This document shows, one piece after another, positions 1-7,830 of a stretch of 29,212 nt of DNA. Both the position numbers and the translations under genes were made by a program. The DNA is from Chloroflexota bacterium (GTDB lineage: Bacteria > Chloroflexota > Anaerolineae > Caldilineales > Caldilineaceae): the NCBI GenBank assembly GCA_003577005.1, contig QEUW01000096.1:1-29212 (forward strand), read 5' to 3'. The notes beneath the pieces are model-generated. The model was not told the DNA's origin. It ran no database searches and saw nothing but the letters and a program-made list of their open reading frames with translations. Numbering within the stretch: the first letter of the stretch is position 1; each line of letters begins with the position of its first letter.

Positions 1-159
1 GTATAGACATAGACCAACCCATCGCGCCGGTCACCCCGTGCGGGCGAACTGGGCTGCCACGGTGTGCGGCGAGCGTGGGAAGGATTGAAGATGCGTCGGT
101 AGTTCACAGATTCACCTCTTCACGAGAATCGAGCGTGGAATCGGGGCTGATAGACCGGT
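1..159. other. intergenic left edge, nothing recognised
   Basis: This stretch follows the stop codon of the minus-strand TIR gene and runs to the window edge. I see no recognisable coding region, RNA gene or clear hairpin terminator. The end of a neighbouring gene could lie outside the window. Confidence 0.4.
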
Positions 160-1437
160 TCAGGATGGTTTGGGCGGTTCGATGCTCTTGCGGGCAGCGC
201 CGCGCAGGTTGACCCATTGTTCTTCGAGTTCGGGCTGAAAGGGTTCGAGAAAGACAATGTACGCACTTTTGAGCACTTGTTCGTCAATCGCTTCCTTGGG
301 CCGGAGCAGAAAAAAGGTCAGCCCCTCATAGCGACTGCGGATGGCCGGCACCAGCCCCAGGTTGCGAATCTTATCCGGCACCAGGACAATGGTGGGCGAA
401 TCACGAGTCAGGCTGGCGATCTTGGCGTCCAGATAGTCGTAGAATTCATCAGCCGAGGCAAACTCATCTTCGTCCAGATTATAGAGACGTGCCCCCCAGG
501 CGCGCAGCTCGCTGAGCAGATTGCCGGCAGCATCGGTGCCGCCGCGATTGTGGGCGCGCCAGACCGTCCAGCGCGCATCAAACCAGCAGGCGCGCTGGAT
601 AAACATTTCGCCGGTGCTCATAAAACGGGCATTGACAGCCACATTTCTGCGCTCGTACTGCGGGCACCGAACCACTGCGGGGATCGGGGTGACCAGGCTG
701 GGGTCGATGGCATAGACCGTGAGCAGGATGTCCAACATGCGGCTCAAGAAGTCGCGGTTGATCACGGGGTAGGGCACAAGCTGGGCCATCACCTGTTCGA
801 TCACGCCGATCTCCTGGTGAAAAAGGGCGCGCACAAAGGCCTGGGTATAACTCTCGTCTGGCTGCCAGGGCGGGAGTTCAATGTTCAACGCACCGGCCAC
901 CTGTTCCAGGTTGTTTCGTCCTATGTTGTTCAGGCCACTGGCCAGAATGCGTTCGATTTTTTGCAGTGGGCTTTCGGAGGTCAATTGAGGAAGAAGCGGG
1001 CTCAGAAGCTCAACACAGCGGGTGACCAGGTCGCTGGCTGTGGCGTCGCCCGGCGCCTCGACCTTGAAAGCCTGGGTGGCGGTCACATCGAGCGCTGCAA
1101 AGGGTGGCTTTTGCAGATCGGCGACCTGCACCCCCGGCAGCAGCACGGGCAAGATGGGGAACTTCTCGTCCAGCGTCTGCCGGTAGGTGAGGATCGTCGT
1201 CTCTTTGAGCACCCAGTCAGAGGCCAGGGCATCAGCAGAAAAGAGGATCACCGCGCCGTGGCAAAGCCCCAGCCAGGTGTGCAGTTCATTGCTCCAGCGC
1301 GCGCCGGGTTGCAGCCGCCTCTTGTCGAGAAATGGGTCAAAGCCGGCTTCCGCCAGCGCCGTGAAAAGTTGGTCGCGCGCGGTCTCAGCAAAAGGGTCTT
1401 TGGCGCTATGGCTGATAAAAATCCGGGGTTTGAGCAT
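160..1437 (-). CDS. TIR domain protein with unrecognised C-terminal region
   Basis: The protein has 425 residues. Residues 1-140 form a TIR domain: the start MLKPRIFISHSAKD is the usual strand A/box 1, FLDKRRLQPG follows, and SDWVLKE places a glutamate at residue 79 where NAD-cleaving TIR domains carry their catalytic glutamate. Known TIR enzymes of this type cleave NAD+ to ADP-ribose, cyclic ADP-ribose isomers or related signals. Activity here is inference. Residues 160-265 are helical and might be an effector-associated adaptor. Residues 270-425 are alpha/beta-like and unassigned. There is no signal peptide or membrane helix, so it should be cytosolic. The start is ATG with AAAGGA just upstream. 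It is the last gene of a same-strand group with a SLATT protein (205 bp gap), a Nudix protein and a TIR-STAND protein, which suggests a defence role. Confidence 0.85.
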   Translation of the reverse strand: MLKPRIFISHSAKDPFAETARDQLFTALAEAGFDPFLDKRRLQPGARWSNELHTWLGLCHGAVILFSADALASDWVLKETTILTYRQTLDEKFPILPVLLPGVQVADLQKPPFAALDVTATQAFKVEAPGDATASDLVTRCVELLSPLLPQLTSESPLQKIERILASGLNNIGRNNLEQVAGALNIELPPWQPDESYTQAFVRALFHQEIGVIEQVMAQLVPYPVINRDFLSRMLDILLTVYAIDPSLVTPIPAVVRCPQYERRNVAVNARFMSTGEMFIQRACWFDARWTVWRAHNRGGTDAAGNLLSELRAWGARLYNLDEDEFASADEFYDYLDAKIASLTRDSPTIVLVPDKIRNLGLVPAIRSRYEGLTFFLLRPKEAIDEQVLKSAYIVFLEPFQPELEEQWVNLRGAARKSIEPPKPS

Positions 1438-1642
1438 GGTCCTTTGTCAGAAATACTTGGTTCATCTGATTGCTATGGACTGGTGACGGCGCACTGTGTC
1501 TGCATTGCGCCCATCCTCCGTGACGCAGCCAAGCAGGCCGGCGGGCATCGAGCAGACCCGGCGAACGCCACGGCGCATGGTTCGACCGGCTGTGTCAAAG
1601 CCCCAGTTGGCGGCGCGCTGACGTCAATGGCATGTGTGAGGA

Positions 1643-2260
1643 TCACGGATTCTCCTGTTCTCCCTTCAATGGCTCCTCTTCCACCACGACTTTGGTGATG
1701 TAGGTCTGCACATCCTGCTGCAGGATGGCCTCGACCCGCCCGCCGAAGCGCTCGTAGGCCTGCTCGTGGGTGTTGTAGCGGCTGTAGGGGCCGCTCAACT
1801 GGAAGAAGTACCAGCCTTCGATCTTCAGGGTCTCGACAGTGTTGCGGTAATGGCGCCAGCGCTCACCGTAGCGAAAAAACTCCTCCACCGCGGCCGCAAT
1901 GGCGACCAGGGCGCCAATGAATGTGGCGACCCAGGCCACCCACGGTAGGGCCGCCGTCTGGCTGAGCGTCACCAGGATGGGAATGAGAATGCCGCCGATG
2001 ATAGTCGTCAGGCGCAGCCGGTAGTACCAGTCGCGCGTCCGATTGGCGCGGCCTTCCATCCAGAGCACCTGATCCAGCCAGCGGCTCTTGAGCATGTGTT
2101 TGTGCAGGTCGCTCAGCGCCAGCGCATTGATCAGGCCGGTATAATCCTCTTTCAGCCAGTTGAGATAGGCGGCGTCGCCGCTCTGCTGTTTTTGGGGCCC
2201 GGGTTGCCCGGTCGTAGCCGGCGTTGTTTCGGGTCGGTCTGTTACGGATCGCGAGTTCAT
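1643..2260 (-). CDS. SLATT/DUF4231-like two-helix membrane protein
   Basis: The protein has 205 residues. A cytosolic N-terminal part includes a probably disordered Pro/Thr/Gln tail at residues 8-28. Two hydrophobic helices follow at about 85-102 and 106-124, separated by a short turn with Leu-Pro. After them comes the cytosolic signature W135-RHYRNTVETLKIEGW and SGPY, which matches the conserved R-x-T-x-E-x-LK-x-E pattern of DUF4231/SLATT proteins. SLATT proteins are predicted pore-forming effectors of nucleotide-signal defence systems, so a membrane-damaging role is inferred from family and context. The start ATG has AAAGG eight bases upstream. The gene lies between a Nudix gene (93 bp gap holding a 19-bp inverted repeat) and a TIR gene. 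A housekeeping DUF4231 protein is the alternative. Confidence 0.8.
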   Translation of the reverse strand: MNSRSVTDRPETTPATTGQPGPQKQQSGDAAYLNWLKEDYTGLINALALSDLHKHMLKSRWLDQVLWMEGRANRTRDWYYRLRLTTIIGGILIPILVTLSQTAALPWVAWVATFIGALVAIAAAVEEFFRYGERWRHYRNTVETLKIEGWYFFQLSGPYSRYNTHEQAYERFGGRVEAILQQDVQTYITKVVVEEEPLKGEQENP

Positions 2261-2303
2261 CGTGGCGCCTTTCTAACGTTATTACGAGACCTTGCGCCGG
2301 CAA

Positions 2304-2369
2304 GACCTCCGGGAGGTGACCAGAGTCAACTTTGTCGACCAGACTATTTGTGGTCACCTCCCGGAGGTC
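2304..2369. repeat. perfect 19-bp inverted repeat between Nudix and SLATT genes
   Basis: The arm GACCTCCGGGAGGTGACCA (2304-2322) is repeated exactly in reverse complement at 2351-2369, with a 28-base loop. Each arm also contains its own 13-base palindrome, ACCTCC-G-GGAGGT. The right arm overlaps the last codons and stop of the Nudix gene. No T-run follows on either strand. It could therefore be an mRNA-stabilising or attenuating hairpin, a REP-like repeat or a protein-binding site rather than a classical terminator. Confidence 0.85.
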
Positions 2370-2872
2370 GGGTTGTCACCGGCCAGGAAACCTCGCGCCA
2401 GGCAGAGCGCAGCGATGGCGCGGGCGTCGGTCAGGCGACCGGCGGCGATGAGCGTCTCGAACGCGACCAGGGGCACCCGCTCGACGCCGATCTCATACCC
2501 CTCGTCACCCGGCAGCCACGATTCGCTCAACTCGCGCCCCAGGTAGACAAACGAGCGCACGGCCAGATATTTCGACCAGGGGCGCAACTCACCCAAAAAA
2601 TCGAGCCGGCCCGCCCGGTAGCCGATCTCCTCTTGCAACTCCTGGTTGGCCTGTTCTTCGTGCGCGACGCCGGGCTTGACCTCGCCGCCGGGCAGGATCA
2701 AGGTGGGTTCGCCAAAGGCGGTGGAGGGCTCCACGGTCAGGATCACCTCGCCCGCCGCCGTGACGGGCACGACCAGCACTTCATCACCGGTGCTGGCGAG
2801 AAATTCCTCCCCCGCCGCATCGGTGCGGATGGCGAACCAGCGGCTCTGGTGCAGAACGGTAGATGGGATCAT
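2354..2872 (-). CDS. Nudix hydrolase, NudE/ADP-ribose pyrophosphatase-like
   Basis: The protein has 172 residues. The Nudix box occupies residues 63-85, preceded by LILPG. The pattern G-x5-E-x7-RE-U-x-EE-x-G-U is met at G63, E78, E81, E82 and G84. Valine 69 replaces the first glutamate and glutamine 77 replaces the arginine. The C-terminal half (GDEGYEIG, then TDARAIAALCLARGFL) resembles E. coli NudE, whose substrates are ADP-ribose, NADH and ApnA. Such enzymes release AMP from ADP-linked compounds. Its position between TIR genes and a SLATT gene suggests handling of a TIR-made nucleotide, either by hydrolysis or by binding if the altered box lowers activity. The start ATG has GGAGGGG about 13 bases upstream. 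A housekeeping role is the alternative. Confidence 0.88.
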   Translation of the reverse strand: MIPSTVLHQSRWFAIRTDAAGEEFLASTGDEVLVVPVTAAGEVILTVEPSTAFGEPTLILPGGEVKPGVAHEEQANQELQEEIGYRAGRLDFLGELRPWSKYLAVRSFVYLGRELSESWLPGDEGYEIGVERVPLVAFETLIAAGRLTDARAIAALCLARGFLAGDNPTSGR

Positions 2873-2884
2873 GCTTTGTTCTTA

Positions 2885-2917
2885 CCCCTCCCTAGCCCTC
2901 CCCGGGTCAGGGAGGGG
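2885..2917. repeat. CT-rich hairpin
   Basis: CCCCTCCCT (2885-2893) pairs with AGGGAGGGG (2909-2917) around a 15-base loop that also contains CCCTCCCC. It lies just upstream of the Nudix start and resembles repetitive CT/GA-rich intergenic hairpins. It would form in the leader of the Nudix transcript and contains its likely ribosome-binding GGAGGGG, so it could affect translation. That regulatory idea is inference. Confidence 0.6.
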
Positions 2918-3018
2918 ACTATTTTGGGTAGGACGATGGATCTTCTTCTCCACGAGCAGCTTTTTCTGGAAACCATTTACGGACAGAAGAATCGCCATCA
3001 TCCGTCCCGCCAACAGCT

Positions 3019-3039
3019 CCTCCCCCAACCTGGGGGAGG
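3019..3039 (-). terminator. GC-rich hairpin after the TIR-STAND gene
   Basis: CCTCCCCC (3019-3026) pairs with GGGGGAGG (3032-3039) around a 5-base loop, 19 bases downstream of the stop codon of the TIR-STAND gene on the minus strand. No T-run follows, so it is a weak terminator or 3'-end stabiliser rather than a clear intrinsic terminator. If it terminates, the Nudix and later genes would need their own promoter. Confidence 0.4.
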
Positions 3040-3057
3040 CTGGGAGGGGGTTAAACT

Positions 3058-5961
3058 CTACCCACCGCCGGCCACCACAGGACGGACAGGGGCCAGCACC
3101 CCGTCCACGTCGGCCACGGCCAGCGCGTCAAAGAGCCGGAGCGCCCGCCCCACGATGCCGGGGGCGACTGTGGCGGCGCGGGCGGCGCGATAGGCAGCGA
3201 TGGCTGCCGGCACACGGGACTCTCCTTCACAAAGGGTAAGTCCACATAAAGCAAGCCCTTTGGCATCGAGTGCAAGATAATTCCGGGGATTGTGCATCAA
3301 GAGCAAATCTGTCGCTGTATTAGCCGCTTGAAATGCGATACGCGCCGCCTGGTGGTCACTCTGTGCAAGAGCAGCCAATCCGATCAGGTTGAGTACCGTA
3401 TGTTTGCTTCTTGACTCTTCGTATTGACGCCCGCTCTCGGCAGCTTTACGAGCCTCCTGGGTATGACCGGCAAAGAGGTGTGCTGCGGCAAGAAATTGAT
3501 TGTTCAGGCTGGCGGCTGTCGCACTGCCGATCTCTTCGGCAATCTTTGCACCATCGGTCGCACATTGAATTGCCTCCGCAAACGCATCTTCGACAATCAG
3601 CGTATCGGCTAAGAAGGCCAGATAGGAAGCCTCGGTGTCGCGGAGATCCAGCTGGCGCGCAATGGAGATTGCATCTTCAAAATATTGCTTCGCTTGTTGA
3701 TTCGAACCGAGATCGGCATAACAGGTGCCAAGGTTGCCCAGTATAGAAGCTGCAAGATTTTGCCTGCCGGTCTCCGCACAGATCGCCAGCGCCTGTTGAT
3801 AGAGAACAATGGCTTGCATCGTATTTCCCACATCAGCATAGCAGCTTGCCAGACCATTAAGCCCAGTCAATTCCTGTCGCTGCATACCGAGCGTGCGAGC
3901 ATCCTGCAGGTTCTGCTCGTAGCGGTTGATCGCCTGCTGAAATTTTCCTAGTTTGTAATAGGCCCACGCCAACTGGTTCAACCAGTCGCAACGCAACGTT
4001 GCATCGGTGAGCTTGTTGCGCAGCACTTCACTCTTTTCAACCAATAGTCGATAGTGTCCCCAGAGCTGCAACACGTACGCTATATCGGCGAGAACATACC
4101 AGGCCGTCTCGTATTCCTGCGCAGCACATCGTAGGTCGAACTCAGCCAACTGCGGTTCCAAATCTTCGAGGCTGCGCCACTCAACACGCGGGAGGCGGGT
4201 CTGGTTAAAATAGTCACCAGCCCGGCTATGGAGAGCGGATTTCTCCGAGAGACCGGCAAGCGCATAGGCCTGGTCAACCGGATGGAGGTAGTAACGCCCC
4301 GCTTCCTTGTGGGCAAAGTGCATGTTGACCAACCGGCCGAACACAGGCGCACTATCTACGCCGGAAAGGTGCTCGTGCAAGAGATAGTCGACCGCTACCG
4401 GAGGCACGGGCCGGCCATAGATGGCGAGCGCCTGCATCACCATCTGCGCTGTACGGTCTAAACGGCTATATGCCTCGCCCACCTGCGCCTGGACAACGTT
4501 TTCGGGTAGCGAGGTTGTAGCGTCAGCCAGCAGCTCTGCCAGGGTAGTGTCGCGATCGGCGGCCAGGATTGCAAAGAGCGCTTCCAACGCGCGCGGGTAG
4601 CCTCGTGTGTGTTCGCGTGCCTGGGCCAGCAGCTTTTCTGGCGCGTGCTTCACCCCAAGCGTCCCATCGGCGTCCATTGCTCGCAAGATATTCTCGGCAT
4701 AGGGTGATTCGAGGCCCTCGTCCAGGTTGAGCGGCATCTGCCGTTCGGGGTGGTGGAGCGCCAGGTCGCGCGGGGCCAGCCGGGTGGTCAGGATCAGCTT
4801 GGCGCGGTGGGGTGGCGCCGCCAGCAGGGCGCGCAGCGCTTCGTCCAGGTCGGCGTCGGTAAGGGTGCGGGTTGCGCCATCGACCAGCGTCTCCAGGTTG
4901 TCGAGCAGCACCACCACCGGTTGGTGATGGAAGTGTTCGAGCAGCGCCGTCATTTTGTGGGCGGTGGCGACCTTGGGGTCGCGGGTGAGCGCATCGAGCC
5001 GTTCGGCCAGCGCCGGGGGCAGCAACTGGCAGAGACCGGCCAGCAGGTTGGGCACGTTGACCCGGTGCGAACCGGTTTCGCTGAGATAGACGATGCCATC
5101 CACCGCCAGCGGGCCGCCGTCGTCGGGCAGGTGGCCCCGTTCGAGCGCCTTGAGCACGCGGCAGACCAGGGCCGTCTTGCCGATGCCGCCGCGACCCACT
5201 ACGGTGAGCAGGCGGCGGGCCTCGTCGCGCAGAAAGTCGCCGATGAGCCGGGTCTCGACGTGGCGGTCCTGAAAATAGGCCGGGGCAATGGCCGGCGGCG
5301 GGTGGATAAACTTGGTGCGGGCTACACCGCTCAGCGGGCGTTCGGGCTGGCGCTCGCGTTCGAGACCCCGTTCGATACTCTGCTGCACGCGGGCGGCCGC
5401 GGCCTGCGGGTCGGCGACGATCTGCTCCTGGCGGGTGATCTGCGCTTGCAGGTCAGTGATCTCGGCCTCGATGCGCCGACGCTGGGTTGTCTCCTGGGTG
5501 CGGCGCAGGTCGCGTTGGGCGTCGGCCAGCCGGTCCTTGAGGGCTTGCAGGTGGCCGGCGGGGGTGGTGAGCCACTGCAAATGGCGGCGCAACTGGGCCA
5601 GGGCGCGCTCAAAGTCGCCGCTAAAGTCGATAAACTGGCGCGGCTCCAGCCGGAAGGGCAGTTCGGCGTCGGCGTGGAGACGCAGCGGCACGATGGGCTT
5701 TTTGTACCTGAGCGCGCGCGTCCACTCCTGTTTGCAGACCGACTGGTCCTCGACGCTGTCGCGCGTCAAGACAAAGAGCAGGCTGGCGCAAGCGCGGATC
5801 GCCTCGACGAGCTGCGAGTCCCAGTCCTGACCGGGCACGAGTTGGCGCTGGTCCAGCCAGACCCGGTAGGATGGAGGGCCGGCGGCCAGGGCGTCGCAGA
5901 GCTTGAGGGCAAACTCCGCCCCGTCGTGGGTTGAGTAGCTGAGAAAGTGGTGGTTGGCCAA
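3058..5961 (-). CDS. TIR-NB-ARC-TPR STAND protein
   Basis: The protein has 967 residues. Residues 1-125 are a TIR domain (HHFLSYSTHDG, then SVCKQE with glutamate 79 as the likely NADase residue). Residues 137-205 form a charged coiled coil. Residues 235-410 are an NB-ARC-type NTPase with P-loop VGRGGIGKT (255-263), Walker B VVVLLDN (349-355) and the sensor LTTR (391-394). A winged-helix-like linker follows, then TPR repeats from about 650 to 890 (for example NQLAWAYYKLGKFQQAINRY). STAND proteins of this design are cytosolic switches: the TPR part detects a trigger, the NTPase oligomerises and the TIR domain becomes active. The start is TTG with GAGGTG six bases upstream. The TIR, coiled-coil and NTPase parts are very GC-rich. 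The TPR part (about 3230-4700) is clearly less so, which suggests the sensor was exchanged or evolves separately. Confidence 0.93.
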   Translation of the reverse strand: MANHHFLSYSTHDGAEFALKLCDALAAGPPSYRVWLDQRQLVPGQDWDSQLVEAIRACASLLFVLTRDSVEDQSVCKQEWTRALRYKKPIVPLRLHADAELPFRLEPRQFIDFSGDFERALAQLRRHLQWLTTPAGHLQALKDRLADAQRDLRRTQETTQRRRIEAEITDLQAQITRQEQIVADPQAAAARVQQSIERGLERERQPERPLSGVARTKFIHPPPAIAPAYFQDRHVETRLIGDFLRDEARRLLTVVGRGGIGKTALVCRVLKALERGHLPDDGGPLAVDGIVYLSETGSHRVNVPNLLAGLCQLLPPALAERLDALTRDPKVATAHKMTALLEHFHHQPVVVLLDNLETLVDGATRTLTDADLDEALRALLAAPPHRAKLILTTRLAPRDLALHHPERQMPLNLDEGLESPYAENILRAMDADGTLGVKHAPEKLLAQAREHTRGYPRALEALFAILAADRDTTLAELLADATTSLPENVVQAQVGEAYSRLDRTAQMVMQALAIYGRPVPPVAVDYLLHEHLSGVDSAPVFGRLVNMHFAHKEAGRYYLHPVDQAYALAGLSEKSALHSRAGDYFNQTRLPRVEWRSLEDLEPQLAEFDLRCAAQEYETAWYVLADIAYVLQLWGHYRLLVEKSEVLRNKLTDATLRCDWLNQLAWAYYKLGKFQQAINRYEQNLQDARTLGMQRQELTGLNGLASCYADVGNTMQAIVLYQQALAICAETGRQNLAASILGNLGTCYADLGSNQQAKQYFEDAISIARQLDLRDTEASYLAFLADTLIVEDAFAEAIQCATDGAKIAEEIGSATAASLNNQFLAAAHLFAGHTQEARKAAESGRQYEESRSKHTVLNLIGLAALAQSDHQAARIAFQAANTATDLLLMHNPRNYLALDAKGLALCGLTLCEGESRVPAAIAAYRAARAATVAPGIVGRALRLFDALAVADVDGVLAPVRPVVAGGG

Positions 5962-6392
5962 TCGTCACACCTCGGCGGTCAGAGCGCAGGTTTGGGGACA
6001 GCAGAAGCTGCCAACCGGTCATTGTTCCCTTGCAGCGGCCAACTGCTGGTCGTTGGCTACGGCCATGTTGTGTTGCGGCTTCGAGGCAAGGAACTGGCAG
6101 GCAAACAAGGTGATGAGGGTAGCATAGCACAATTTTGACGCGCGCGCCATCGCTTATTTTGCTGGTATAGGGCTCCTCAAATGTCGGGCGAATCAGTGAG
6201 AACCGCGGATGTTCAGAAAGACGCGGATTCTCGCTGCTCGAGCGCAGATCCGTGTTTTTCTGAACATCCGCGGTTCTTATGTGACTGCGTAAGTAAGATA
6301 GAGATTTGAACGGCGGCGGGCAGGCTATTCACACGAGTAGAGCCATTTCGCTGCCATTCAAACCCCTACTGGCGGATTTACGCTGCGCTGTC
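5962..6392. promoter_or_regulatory. intergenic region upstream of the TIR-STAND gene
   Basis: No gene is supported in these 431 bases. The part nearest 5962 must hold the promoter of the TIR-STAND gene, but no convincing -35/-10 pair could be picked. The part from 6199 to 6277 is a long inverted repeat annotated separately. The rest (6278-6392) lies downstream of the PF04734 gene and shows no T-run terminator. Confidence 0.35.
6199..6277. repeat. long inverted repeat, full copy of a dispersed element
   Basis: The 30-base arms at 6199-6228 and 6248-6277 match with two C/T differences. They begin AGAACCGCGGATGTTCAGAA on the left and end in its reverse complement on the right. The 19-base centre contains GCTCGAGC. 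A related copy in the opposite orientation, lacking one outer arm, lies at 10004-10074. It sits about 115 bases past the stop codon of the PF04734 gene, so it could act as a 3' hairpin for that transcript. Confidence 0.85.
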
Positions 6393-7775
6393 CTACCCGC
6401 CGCTGACCAGTTGGAGTAGTTCAAGCGCTTTGGCGACGAGCTGCGTTCCGCCTGCTGGCCCAACCCGCGTCCACGGGCCGGGACCTACTTCGTATCCGCC
6501 TTGTTGCCATGCTTCGGGTGTCGTCAGATAGCCAATCCAATCATTGGCATAGCCAATGACAAAGGTGTGGGGTAGCGGGGACCGTTGTTTGATCGCCAGC
6601 CCCAGTTCGACGAATGGTTCGCCCGGCAAAGCAACTAGGCCCACATCGCCTAGACGTAGCACCTGCACCTCGGCGGGGATCGGGTCTGTCCCCCTGTCGA
6701 TGAGGACGAGCGCCTCTTCGGCGACCCGCTGCTGGCGCCGCCAGTGCTGGCGATCTGCTTCAGTGTGTGCTGTGGCAAGGTGGGCCGTCGCTTCGTCAAA
6801 GGCTTGTTGCGCCGGGCCGCGTTCGGGCAGATCGCGCACGGCGAGCGTCATGATCTCAGAGCGCACCTGGAGCACAACCGGCTGGGGAGGCGTGGCCGGT
6901 GCGCTCAGTTGCGCAGCCACTTTGATAGCTTCGCCGCCGAGCATCAACCCGTAGCGCGCCACGTCGTCAAAATCGGTCGTGTTGCGGATGGGATTCAGAT
7001 TGCCACAGGCGCCCTGCAGAAAAAGGCTAGCCGCACAACCAGGCAACGTCTGCTCCACCAGTTCCATGGCGACACCGGGAAAATCCGCCGAAACCAGTGG
7101 TTGTACCTGCACGGTCACCGGGTGGCAGGCGAAATTGGCCAGCACAGCACACTCGGAGCCATCGAGCGCCTCAAGCAGAAGTACGCCAACTTGCGGGTCG
7201 ATTGGACCGGCAGGGCGGCCCCCCGCTACGGTTTGTTCGGGCCCGGACGCGATACGGCCATCCGACCCCAGCAGACGGCGGTGGCGTGACAGCCCCTGTA
7301 CCTCGCCCGCACCCACGGTCAGCCGGCTTGGTTTGCGCCGGGCAAAGGCCATGACCGCAGCCGATACTAGTTGGTCGATCAGCACCTCAAGCCAGGGCGC
7401 AGCCGCCGGTGTGTCGAGCAGGCGGCGCAGATGGATCGTCTCCGGCGTGGAGTGGGCGTGGCTGGCGGTAAGCATGATATTGGCAGCCGGCACGCCTGTC
7501 TGGGCCTCGATGCGTGCCCGCACCTCGGCAGTAAAGTTCCGCCTTTCGCCCAGGATGGCGTTGCTAAAGCCGATCGAGTCGGCGGCAATGAGAATAGCCT
7601 GCGTCGCACCGCTGTCCAGTGCGACCGCCCGTGCATAGAGCGGGTCATGCACGCCGTGAAACAGCGCATGGCGCGGCTCAAAGCCAAGATAAGGGATCGT
7701 GAGGGGTGGCGTGATATTGGCTTTGGCCGATCCGGCCTGGAAAGTTGGAGTCACTGGGATTCTCTCGTTTTTCAT
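6393..7775 (-). CDS. neutral/alkaline ceramidase-fold (PF04734) protein
   Basis: The protein has 460 residues from the ATG at 7775. FQAGSAKANITPP opens the domain. The zinc-site elements of neutral ceramidases are visible: H106 and H108 in SHAHSTPET, H218 in NFACHPV, the glutamate region GEPFVELG and the tyrosine of GGYEVG. In true ceramidases the motif G-D/N-x-S-P carries the nucleophilic serine. Here it reads GNLNP with N261 in its place, so ceramide hydrolysis is doubtful. No signal peptide is seen, so it is probably cytosolic. It is the last gene of the sugar ABC transporter operon, 55 bp after the aminotransferase, which suggests action on an imported amide- or sugar-linked compound. An in-frame start at 7817 would place a palindromic repeat in the coding region and is less likely. 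Confidence 0.85.
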   Translation of the reverse strand: MKNERIPVTPTFQAGSAKANITPPLTIPYLGFEPRHALFHGVHDPLYARAVALDSGATQAILIAADSIGFSNAILGERRNFTAEVRARIEAQTGVPAANIMLTASHAHSTPETIHLRRLLDTPAAAPWLEVLIDQLVSAAVMAFARRKPSRLTVGAGEVQGLSRHRRLLGSDGRIASGPEQTVAGGRPAGPIDPQVGVLLLEALDGSECAVLANFACHPVTVQVQPLVSADFPGVAMELVEQTLPGCAASLFLQGACGNLNPIRNTTDFDDVARYGLMLGGEAIKVAAQLSAPATPPQPVVLQVRSEIMTLAVRDLPERGPAQQAFDEATAHLATAHTEADRQHWRRQQRVAEEALVLIDRGTDPIPAEVQVLRLGDVGLVALPGEPFVELGLAIKQRSPLPHTFVIGYANDWIGYLTTPEAWQQGGYEVGPGPWTRVGPAGGTQLVAKALELLQLVSGG

Positions 7776-7779
7776 GAGG

Positions 7780-7821
7780 GAGATTGTGGAGATTGGTGGA
7801 GACTCCAATCTCCACAATCTC
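7780..7821. repeat. 17-bp inverted repeat in aminotransferase/PF04734 gap
   Basis: GAGATTGTGGAGATTGG (7780-7796) is repeated exactly in reverse complement at 7805-7821 with an 8-base loop. It fills most of the gap between the aminotransferase stop and the PF04734 start, and no normal ribosome-binding site is seen there. Arms made of short GAGATTG-type units recur elsewhere in this window. Confidence 0.85.
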
Positions 7822-7830
7822 TACAAATCT

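Noticed and set aside
217..1698. Long plus-strand open frame (493 codons) opposite the TIR gene
   Set aside because: It is antisense to a recognisable TIR protein, has no domain features, and its composition is typical of an antisense frame in GC-rich DNA.
4750..5934. Plus-strand open frame of 394 codons opposite the STAND gene
   Set aside because: It mirrors the GC-rich TIR/NB-ARC coding region and has Gly/Val/Gln-rich sequence without motifs.
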